Assembly (NCBI GenBank): GCA_002887195.1
Contig: PJAB01001459.1
Coordinates: 1-14,339 of the forward strand
Direction: 5' to 3'
DNA: 14,339 nucleotides
Source: Chrysochromulina parva
Taxonomy: Eukaryota; Haptophyta; Prymnesiales; Chrysochromulinaceae
This document shows positions 7,761 through 13,902 of the stretch, one piece after another; the first letter of the stretch is position 1, and every line of letters begins with the position of its first letter. The position numbers were made by a program, and so were the translations under genes. The notes under the pieces were generated by a model. The model saw nothing but the letters and a program-made list of their open reading frames with translations. It did no database searches and was not told where the DNA came from.

Positions 7761-9272
7761 ATGCGCACCACTTCCGCTGCCCTTGTCCTCCTCGCTGGGG
7801 GGGCGTACGCTCAGACCCCATACGTTGATGGCCTGACGCAAGTGATCAACGTGCATGGCTCGGGCACCACCAACCCGCAGCGCCTGTTTTGGGAGGCGAT
7901 GGACCTGCTCGAGGGGCGCTCCAAGCTGCCGCTCACGATGACGTATCGTGGCGTCGGCTCGGGTGTGGGCCAGGCCGAGTTCGTGGGCGACGCCACAACG
8001 GGCTTCAAGTCGTACAATCACTTTGGCTCGGGCGACATCCCGATGACCAGCGCTCTGTACAATAACGTGACGCGCCTATACGGGCGCGAGATGCTCCAAG
8101 TACCATTCGCGCTGGGCGCCATCAGCGTCTTCCACAACGTGCCAGAGGCTGAGCTCGGCGGCGCACCAATCGATCTCGACGCCTGCATGCTCGCGAAAAT
8201 CTTCACGCGCCAAATCACCTCCTGGGACCACCCCGACATCAAGGCGCTCAACCCCAAGATGACGGCGAAAGGCGAGATCAAGGTGCACCGGCGCGCCGAT
8301 GGCTCGTCCTCGAGTTCGGGCATCACCCAGTACCTCAAACTCAAGTGTTCGGCGTCGTGGGTCAATGCCGCGGGCGCGGCGTATTCTACGGGCTCGAACT
8401 TCCCGTTGGTCCCCGGCACCATCTCGGTGCAGGGGTCGCAGGGCATGGCAGATGCCATCGACACGACTCCTAACGCGATCGGGTACATGGACGCTGGCCA
8501 TGGCCACGAGAAGGGCTTTGCAGAGATTGCACTGCAGAACCGCGATGGGGTCTATCTCACCTCCAAGAACGCCAACATTGGCGCCGCTGCGCTGGCGGTG
8601 CTCGCGGCCAATGCCTTCCCGGTCAACGCGACTCTCGACTTCTCGGCGGTGAATCTGTACGATCAGGCGGGACCGACGACGTGGCCGATCGTGCTGATCT
8701 CGTACTTCTACCTCGACCGTAACCTGACGTCGATGGACGCACTCTCGGCGTCCGTGCTGGACTACTTCGTCAAGTTCATCCTGTCGCCCGAGGGCCAGGC
8801 GCTCGCCGAAACCAACTGGTTCTCGAAACTGCCGGCGCAGCTTAATAACTTCAGTACGCAAGCGCTCGCGTTGATCCAACAGCCGGCGGGCTTCATCACC
8901 TTTACCACCGAGCTCGCCGCCGACACGAAACAGTACGTCGGCGCGAGGACGCACGTCTTCTCGGGCAAGCGCCAATCGTGGCCCAATTACGAGACCAACG
9001 TGCTCACCGACCGTCTAACGGCACTGGAGGCGAAGGTTGCGGTCCACGACCACGACGACCACGACGACATGAACTGCATCTCGACGTGGTGCTTCACCGG
9101 GCAGAGGCTTGCGGGCATTGCGGTCGCCTCCATTCTCATCGCCTGCTTCTCGTTGTTCATTGGACTGATCGGGCTGTGCCTGGGCCTGGTTGTGTACTGC
9201 AAGAATGCCCGCCCTCGTCTGTCGGAGCCAGGAATGGAGCTGTCGACAGCTACGAAGAACGCCAGGATGTGA
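7761..9272 (+). CDS. PstS-like phosphate-binding protein with signal peptide and C-terminal membrane anchor
   Basis: The protein has 503 residues from the ATG at 7761; upstream in-frame sequence has no ATG. Residues 1-18 form a signal peptide ending AYAQ. The body matches PstS/DING-type periplasmic phosphate-binding proteins: HGSGTTNP at 32-39, YRGVGSGVGQAEF at 62-74, FGSGDIPMTS at 88-97, HRRADGSSSSSGITQYL at 176-192 and TTPNAIGYMDAGHG at 235-248. In PstS these loops hold phosphate through backbone amides, Ser, Asp and the RxDGSGT segment; here Ser replaces the final Thr. Bacterial PstS is about 320-350 residues and soluble or a lipoprotein. This protein adds a spacer, a His/Asp cluster (HDHDDHDD, 429-436), a transmembrane helix (about 450-480) and a short basic tail (KNARPRL), giving a type I topology with the binding domain outside. 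No ABC permease or ATPase gene is nearby. A surface phosphate scavenger or sensor is inference; a bacterial origin by transfer is likely but untested. Confidence 0.85.
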   Translation: MRTTSAALVLLAGGAYAQTPYVDGLTQVINVHGSGTTNPQRLFWEAMDLLEGRSKLPLTMTYRGVGSGVGQAEFVGDATTGFKSYNHFGSGDIPMTSALYNNVTRLYGREMLQVPFALGAISVFHNVPEAELGGAPIDLDACMLAKIFTRQITSWDHPDIKALNPKMTAKGEIKVHRRADGSSSSSGITQYLKLKCSASWVNAAGAAYSTGSNFPLVPGTISVQGSQGMADAIDTTPNAIGYMDAGHGHEKGFAEIALQNRDGVYLTSKNANIGAAALAVLAANAFPVNATLDFSAVNLYDQAGPTTWPIVLISYFYLDRNLTSMDALSASVLDYFVKFILSPEGQALAETNWFSKLPAQLNNFSTQALALIQQPAGFITFTTELAADTKQYVGARTHVFSGKRQSWPNYETNVLTDRLTALEAKVAVHDHDDHDDMNCISTWCFTGQRLAGIAVASILIACFSLFIGLIGLCLGLVVYCKNARPRLSEPGMELSTATKNARM

Positions 9273-9350
9273 AGCGGACGACCGCAGCCTGACGTGCCGA
9301 TCGGCCGACGGCTCAGACGCCATGACGCGAGGGTCGATGAACCTCACACC

Positions 9351-9447
9351 GAGGCATCCCTCGCTGAGCGTTCCAAGAGGACCCGTGGCCTCGACGTCCT
9401 CGTGGCGCGCTGTCCCTCGAGCAGCCGCCGCTGGGGAAGGCGGGCAA
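9351..9447. repeat. Diverged duplicated element, copy A
   Basis: Copy A aligns without gaps over its first 60 bases with copy B at 9660. GAGGC starts both copies and TGTCCC follows exactly 60 bases later in each. In one minus-strand frame the two copies read RGTARHEDVEATGPLGTLS (A) and RGTARLADIEASGPLRTFS (B), with 13 of 19 residues the same and further V/I, T/S and L/F exchanges. It may be a remnant of a repeated gene or a mobile or structural element; I do not recognise it. Confidence 0.65.
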
Positions 9448-9528
9448 GTTGCAGAACAAGGGGGGGGGGGCGGCGCGGAACGCGTCATTGGCTCATGACG
9501 ATGCCGTGTCCGATGCCGCCGTGTGATG

Positions 9529-9574
9529 GCTCGGGAGCTCGGGAGCTCGGGGCGCGAGCACCAGCACCAGCACC
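9529..9574 (+). repeat. Short tandem repeats (GCTCGGGA x3, AGCACC x3)
   Basis: GCTCGGGA occurs three times from 9529 (the last ends in G rather than A). AGCACC occurs three times at 9557-9574. Both lie between the two copies of the duplicated element. They are simple slippage repeats with no coding frame I would trust. Confidence 0.8.
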
Positions 9575-9659
9575 AGCTGATCAGATCTCGGGCGGGAGCG
9601 GCGTGCTTTCAAGAGGCTCGGTGCTCGTCACGGCGCTCGGACGCTGGGAGCCTTGCATT

Positions 9660-9756
9660 GAGGCGCACCTAGCTGAAGGTCCGAAGTGGGCCCGATGCCT
9701 CGATGTCAGCGAGGCGGGCTGTCCCACGCGCGGCCGAAGGCGATGGGGGTAAGTCG
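9660..9756. repeat. Diverged duplicated element, copy B
   Basis: Copy B is the partner of copy A, 309 bases downstream in the same orientation. In the conserved minus-strand frame it meets an in-frame TAG where copy A has GAG, just after the conserved TFS. Past that stop the frame continues VRLNARLPASERRDEH, so this copy looks broken if it was ever coding. Upstream in the same frame LPPSPSAARGTAR parallels CPPSPAAAARGTAR of copy A. Confidence 0.65.
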
Positions 9757-10187
9757 GTGGGGAGGAAGGCCTGCTGCAGGACGCCAGGCTGCTGAGAGAG
9801 GACTCGCGCACATGTGTCATAATGTGTCAAGCCGCCGAGGCCCCCCCAGCATTCGTGGCGAGAGCCGTGCAGATTCGATGGTGGGTCTAACCGCGCGCTA
9901 ACAGAAAATACAGCAGGGTACCGCACGACCTGTGTTTGACGAGAAATTTGAACACATACGGAATGTGTGCAACATGCAACACTAGTCGCCGGAGTCTAGT
10001 TACAATTTCACGGCGTGGGTCACAGGAAGGTTCATCATGCACACAAGTTCTCGATTTTGATTGTCAAACACGGCACGCTGTGATTCTTCGCCAGCATGGT
10101 GCAGCCGGAGCGGAGCGCGGGCCAGGCCGCTCTCGGCCAGCGCAGTGGTCACGCATCGCCTCGGGCGAAGAGCAGTGGAATGAGCTC

Positions 10188-10496
10188 CTACATGAGAATG
10201 CAGCCGCCCGCACTCTGACCCGGTTGCTCCCAAGGCGGCGCCGCCGCCGGCTTGTACGGGTCGAAGCCCTTGCGATTGGGAAGCGGCTCGCTCGCTTCGA
10301 CAAGCGTTGCATCCGGCGGGGCATCGATATCGCCCCATGCAAGAGCACGAAGCACCTTATCGTTCTCCGCCAAGCGCTGCTGAAGAGCCTCATCGTCCGT
10401 GCCGCTCTCAGCGGCGTTCCCGTTCATCCCCTTACCCTCGACGACCGTGGCGAACGCCGCGACGGGCACGCCGGCGGTGACGCCTACGGCACTCAT
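10188..10496 (-). CDS. Small protein of unknown function ending in a CaaX-like motif
   Basis: The protein has 102 residues from the ATG at 10496. The frame is open further upstream to 10580 without an ATG; that extension (LLTNLKAAPLRAARG) resembles an organelle presequence, so an upstream exon supplying a start is possible. Residues 3-19 are mildly hydrophobic (AVGVTAGVPVAAFATVV). A charged helical stretch follows (DDEALQQRLAENDKVLRALAWGD), then a proline-rich part with NRKGFDPYKPAAAPPWEQPG. The last four residues are CILM after SAGG, which fits a CaaX box for farnesylation. I do not recognise the family. An acidic and Pro-rich composition and a flexible GG before the Cys support a real C-terminus only weakly. 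It shares a divergent promoter region with the kinase gene. Confidence 0.5.
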   Translation of the reverse strand: MSAVGVTAGVPVAAFATVVEGKGMNGNAAESGTDDEALQQRLAENDKVLRALAWGDIDAPPDATLVEASEPLPNRKGFDPYKPAAAPPWEQPGQSAGGCILM

Positions 10497-10865
10497 GCAC
10501 GCCCCGCGTGCTGCACGCAGGGGTGCCGCTTTGAGGTTCGTGAGCAAAGGCACTAAAAAGCGAGCACTCTGGGAAACCACCGAAGAACTTCACAGTTATG
10601 GTTTAACGAACCCAATAAGTCTAGTCAAGTCAGTTCATCAAGTCAAATGGAGAGCTTTAGACGCCGCGAATGCAACGCGAATGCAATGCGCAAGGTGGGG
10701 CACCTGAGAATCAGCATCTTGTGTTTTTAGATTCTGACTTTATTACTGGGCCATGGGGTGTGAAGTGTGGGTTTCGAGCCCTCGAAGACCACACACACAG
10801 GTTCTTGCCGGGGCGCCATGCAGGGGCGCCACACGACGCGAGCGAGGTGCTCGTAGTCCATCGGG
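10497..10865. promoter_or_regulatory. Divergent spacer between the small gene and the kinase gene
   Basis: This spacer of about 370 bases separates two ATGs that point away from each other. The part nearest 10497-10580 may still be coding (see the small gene). It contains AAGTC/AGTC repetitions at 10621-10645, a perfect 11-bp tandem pair (CGCGAATGCAA at 10665-10675 and 10676-10686), a large near-palindrome (10765-10794) and a 9-bp direct repeat (GGGGCGCCA at 10810-10818 and 10823-10831). No clear TATA box is visible. Confidence 0.45.
10765..10794. repeat. Near-perfect 14-bp-arm palindrome upstream of the kinase gene
   Basis: GTGTGGGTTTCGAG (10765-10778) and CTCGAAGACCACAC (10781-10794) are reverse complements at 12 of 14 positions around a 2-base centre. 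The palindrome ends 71 bases before the kinase ATG. It could fold as a hairpin in a 5' UTR or be a DNA-binding dyad. Confidence 0.75.
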
Positions 10866-11969
10866 ATGTCCTACAGCCTCGACGACGTCGTGACCCTTTC
10901 CCTGACGTGCGGCAAGTTGCTCGGCGCCGGTTCATCTGGCAGCGTGCAAAGCATTGTGCCCGAGGCATGCCTCGACGGTCGCAGCTACGCGCTGAAAACC
11001 GTCAGGCTTCCTGAAGGTGATTTGGCTCTGCCCGAGCTCACGGCCGAGATCTTGCTGCACGCGTCCCTGCCGGCATGCGACGCGATCGTACGCTATCACT
11101 TTGCATGGGTGCAGAACGGCTGTATGCGCATTCTCCTGGAGCGTGTGGACGGAGAGCTCTGGGATGCTGTGGAGGCGGAGCGAGGTGCGGCTGTGAGCAA
11201 GGCGGAGCGAATCAGCTGGGCTCGCGCGATCCTAACAGCGGTAGCCTGGATCCATGGGCATGGCATCGCGCACCGCGACGTCAGCCCATGGAATTGCTTT
11301 CTGAGTTCCGGCGCTCACGGCGATGGGGAGGGGCAGCAGCGGAGTCGGCTCCTCAAGCTCGGTGACTTTGGGTTGGCATGCCGCGTCCCGCCCAGCAGCG
11401 ATGGTGGTGGCGCCGCCGATGGACGGCTCTACGGCCTCCGCTCAGAGGGCTGTGCGCCGCTGGACGACTCGGCGATTGGGTCGCTCTACTCGGCGCCGGA
11501 GCTCGGGTGCGACGAGGGATACGACCCACGCGAAACGGATGTCTTCTCGGCTGGGATGACCCTCTTCGCCATCTGGCACGCGGTCGTCGCGAGCGGCGAG
11601 GTCGCAAGCGAGGTCGAGGGCCTGGCCGGCTTGCCTAATATGGACCTGACCGAATGCGTCGAACGGCTCAAGGCCCACGGCCAGCTCCCTCCGCAATGGC
11701 CGGCTGGCCCGATGGCCGATCTCGTACGCGCGATGACACATCGCATACCGGCCAAGCGACCGAGCGCGGCCGAGAGCGTCGAGCTTCTGAGGCTCGCGCT
11801 GGAGCCCTCGGACGCGACGCCAGCGGACGCCCTCGCATCCAAATCGCGACAGGTGGTGGAGCAAGTGAGTGGGGGCGGCGGCGGCTGCTTCGGCTGCTTC
11901 GGGCCATCTCCAGGCGCTCTGCGCAAGTCGAAGAACACGAGAGTGGCGCCGTGGCCAACTTCGGCCTGA
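10866..11969 (+). CDS. Eukaryotic protein kinase with an atypical catalytic loop
   Basis: The protein has 367 residues with a complete kinase domain in one exon. Motifs: glycine loop GAGSSGSV (20-27), ALK with Lys44, Glu61 of helix C (LTAEILLH), HRDVSPWN (136-143), DFG at 167-169 (LGDFGLA), SAPEL (209-213) closing the activation segment, the DVFSAG helix (225-230) and KRPS (297-300). All key residues are present except that the catalytic-loop Lys usually two residues after HRD's Asp is Ser (HRDVS). The DVFSAGMTLF and GSLYSAPEL segments recall Wee1/PEK-like serine/threonine kinases, but I would not assign a subfamily. The activation segment is long (about 167-212) with Gly/Ser filler. The tail is GGGGGCFGCFG, then basic, and might be acylated on Cys to reach membranes. 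The gene is convergent with the coiled-coil gene. Confidence 0.88.
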   Translation: MSYSLDDVVTLSLTCGKLLGAGSSGSVQSIVPEACLDGRSYALKTVRLPEGDLALPELTAEILLHASLPACDAIVRYHFAWVQNGCMRILLERVDGELWDAVEAERGAAVSKAERISWARAILTAVAWIHGHGIAHRDVSPWNCFLSSGAHGDGEGQQRSRLLKLGDFGLACRVPPSSDGGGAADGRLYGLRSEGCAPLDDSAIGSLYSAPELGCDEGYDPRETDVFSAGMTLFAIWHAVVASGEVASEVEGLAGLPNMDLTECVERLKAHGQLPPQWPAGPMADLVRAMTHRIPAKRPSAAESVELLRLALEPSDATPADALASKSRQVVEQVSGGGGGCFGCFGPSPGALRKSKNTRVAPWPTSA

Positions 11970-12043
11970 AGCGAGCGCAATCGGCGAGCCCGGGCGCGGC
12001 GGCCGCGGCCGCGGATGGTGAGGCGGCGGCTGCGGCGGCAGCA

Positions 12044-12049
12044 AATAAA
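12044..12049 (+). terminator. Possible poly(A) signal AATAAA of the kinase gene
   Basis: AATAAA lies 75 bases after the kinase stop codon on the coding strand, a usual distance for a poly(A) signal. The hexamer is rare in such GC-rich DNA, but many protists do not use it strictly. Confidence 0.4.
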
Positions 12050-12251
12050 CCCGGTCGCGCGACGTGCCGACGTCGCACGTCGCAGACGCGTCCGGGGGCA
12101 GCCACGTGTAATCGCCCGTCCGGGCACATTGATTCCGGAGGATCAGATCAATCGAATTGTTGTCACTTTTTGCATAGTTGTTTCCACCCCCGGCCATGCC
12201 GGCAACGGGCTTAAACCGCGGCGCGCGCGCACCATAAACAAACGTGCAAGC

Positions 12252-12270
12252 TGCAACGTTCTACGTTGCA
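12252..12270. repeat. Perfect 8-bp inverted repeat with 3-base loop
   Basis: TGCAACGT (12252-12259), TCT, ACGTTGCA (12263-12270). A short stable hairpin could form in either 3' UTR. An alternative pairing, CGTGCA with TGCACG, overlaps it. Confidence 0.7.
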
Positions 12271-12321
12271 CGCGAGCACAACGCGGCATGCCGCATGCAT
12301 GCGATGGAGACAGTACACACC

Positions 12322-12390
12322 CCTCCGAGTGCACGTCGTGCATATCTGAGTGAGTGCATCTGAGTGCCTGTCTGTATGCATCTGAGCATC
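12322..12390. repeat. Degenerate CTGAGTGC/GCACTCAG repeat related to the SET-intron unit
   Basis: CCTCCGAGTGC at 12322-12332 is the exact complement of GCACTCGGAGG in the SET intron (2660-2670). CTGAGTGCCT at 12360-12369 is the exact complement of AGGCACTCAG (2771-2780). GCATCTGAG units repeat between them. The array lies in the 3' flank of the coiled-coil gene. Confidence 0.55.
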
Positions 12391-12405
12391 CTCAGGGCGG
12401 CATGC

Positions 12406-13722
12406 CTACTCCCTCGCTCCAAATGTGGAGCTGAGCAGCGCCCCCGTCGAGCGCGAGGAGGTGAGCAGCAGCGGAGTTCCGCTCGTGCTGCGCCATTCGT
12501 TGAGCTCGTGATCGAGGAGACGGTCCTGTGAAAAGGACTGGGCGAGCCGCGAGGCCTGCCGATGGAAGTGCGCAATGCTCGCCTCCTCGAACTTAGCATC
12601 ATGCGCCGCGTTTCGCTCGGCGTAGTATCGCTGCTGCTGCTGCTTCACCTCTTGCGCTTTGGCGATGCGCCTACGCCGCTCCACCTCGCGCGCACGCACC
12701 TTCGCCTCGATCTCGGCTTGGTGACTCACCTCGCGCTGCGCCTTGAGGTACACCGCGCGCTCGAGCTGGATCGAAACCCTCGCCGCGCGCTCCGCCACCT
12801 TGGACGCATTCAGAGACGCCACCGAAGCAACCCGTTGCTCGCCCGCAGCCTTCGCGGCGGCGGCGGTCGCCGCAACCCGAAGCTGCTGCTCAGCCTCACG
12901 CTCGGCAACGAGCTGCAGCATGTGGATCCGCTTCTCCTCCTCGGCCGCGTTCCGTCGCGCGTACGCCTCCTGCTCCGCCACCTTCGCCTGGGCCGCCACC
13001 GCTCGTCGACGCTCGGCCTGGGCCATCCGCTCCGCGGCGGCGACCTTGATCTGTTGCTCGACCCACGCCTCCTTGGCCGCCTTGACCACCCTCGCACGCC
13101 GCAGCTGCACCTCGAGAGCAGCGGCCCGCTGCAGTCGTATCTCCTCGCGCTGCACGGCCACCGCCTGCAGCCGTCGTCGGCCGGCAGCCTCGTGCTCGAC
13201 CATGATCTTGGCCTTACGCATGCGCTCGAGCGCCTCCTCCTCCGCCACCTTGAGGAGCATCTGCTGCCGCTTCTCCTCCTCCGCAGCATTGTGCTCGGCA
13301 ATCTCCCTCTGGTACTGATCGCGCGCCTCCTGCGCCTTCTTCACCTTGATCACCCTCTCCCGTTCAAGCTCGGCTGATTCTGCGGCGACCTGCCGCATCT
13401 TCCGCGCTTCCTGCTCGTGCTTGCTGGCCACAGCACGCTCGATGGCCTTGTCCCGCAAGTAACCAGCCTCTAGCAGCTTCGTCGCTATCGCCTCGCGCTC
13501 CTGCATCATCCTCCGATTCGCTGCTGCGACCTTGTGCGAAATCTGCACATCGAGTCGGTAGCGTTGCATCTGGTCCAGCGCAAAGTTCCGCGCATCCCTG
13601 TCGCGCAGCGCCTGCGCGATGAGACTCTCCTGAGATCGGCTCTGCCGCAGCGTAGGAGCCTGCCGATGATACGGCGATGCGGGCATCATTTGTTGTGAGA
13701 CCATCTTATAATCCTGCGCCAT
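12406..13722 (-). CDS. Long coiled-coil protein with a 113-residue internal period
   Basis: The protein has 438 residues from the ATG at 13722. An in-frame ATG at 13836 would add 38 residues but would leave under 70 bases to the next gene. Residues 1-30 are Gln/Ser-rich. About 32-400 is one charged helix rich in Ala, Glu, Arg, Gln and Lys with few prolines or glycines, as in a rod-like coiled coil. The tail (400-438) is Ser/Thr-rich and non-helical. HNAAEEEKR at 144-152, RNAAEEEKR at 257-265 and RNAAHDAKF at 370-378 are spaced exactly 113 residues. Inside the unit VQLRRA (205-210) and IQLERA (318-323) keep the same spacing, and KAIERA at 92-97 fits as an earlier copy. Coiled-coil rods like this occur in cytoskeletal, basal-body and flagellar proteins; that role is inference and I do not recognise a named family. 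Confidence 0.8.
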   Translation of the reverse strand: MAQDYKMVSQQMMPASPYHRQAPTLRQSRSQESLIAQALRDRDARNFALDQMQRYRLDVQISHKVAAANRRMMQEREAIATKLLEAGYLRDKAIERAVASKHEQEARKMRQVAAESAELERERVIKVKKAQEARDQYQREIAEHNAAEEEKRQQMLLKVAEEEALERMRKAKIMVEHEAAGRRRLQAVAVQREEIRLQRAAALEVQLRRARVVKAAKEAWVEQQIKVAAAERMAQAERRRAVAAQAKVAEQEAYARRNAAEEEKRIHMLQLVAEREAEQQLRVAATAAAAKAAGEQRVASVASLNASKVAERAARVSIQLERAVYLKAQREVSHQAEIEAKVRAREVERRRRIAKAQEVKQQQQRYYAERNAAHDAKFEEASIAHFHRQASRLAQSFSQDRLLDHELNEWRSTSGTPLLLTSSRSTGALLSSTFGARE

Positions 13723-13862
13723 GGCTGCACGCGCTCGGCGCGCAATTGAACCAGACGGACGGAGCGTGTGGACGCTCACCAGGACGCGAAGGACATGATG
13801 AAATGGACTTTTACTGATTACGGGTGTTGGGGGCATCCATTGGGTGTCGCGTCCCGCTCCCC

Positions 13863-13892
13863 GTCCATTGTTCTCTGCTTCTCTCAATGGAC
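13863..13892. repeat. Perfect 8-bp inverted repeat in the spacer between two minus-strand genes
   Basis: GTCCATTG (13863-13870) and CAATGGAC (13885-13892) flank a pyrimidine-rich 14-base centre. The repeat begins 11 bases beyond the stop codon of the partial histidine-phosphatase gene, so it could be a 3' UTR hairpin of that gene or an upstream element of the coiled-coil gene. Confidence 0.7.
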
Positions 13893-13902
13893 TCAGGAAG
13901 GT

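Larger units (their letters stand above)
9273..10187. other. Gene-poor region between convergent 3' ends
   Basis: These 915 bases hold two diverged copies of one element (about 9351 and 9660), an 8-bp and a 6-bp tandem repeat between them and a ten-base G run near 9461-9470. A lower-GC part (about 9900-10100) is probably the 3' UTR of the small minus-strand gene. Open frames of up to 152 codons exist on both strands, but none has a recognisable domain or a plausible gene structure. I call no gene here. Confidence 0.5.
11970..12405. other. Intergenic spacer between convergent kinase and coiled-coil genes
   Basis: This spacer of 436 bases should hold the two 3' UTRs. It contains a GC-only stretch (11996-12015), an AATAAA, a perfect 8-bp hairpin (12252-12270), a 12-bp palindrome GCGGCATGCCGC (12283-12294) followed by GCATGCATGC, and a degenerate CTGAGTGC repeat (12322-12390). 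There is no convincing gene. Confidence 0.5.

Noticed and set aside
9294..9752. 152-codon plus-strand gene after the PstS-like gene
   Set aside because: It spans both duplicated copies and simple repeats, has no known domain, and the copies are better conserved in a minus-strand frame.
10765..10794. tRNA-like T-arm (GGTTTCGAGCC resembles GGTTCGAATCC)
   Set aside because: No acceptor, D or anticodon arms can be built around it; it is part of a simple palindrome.
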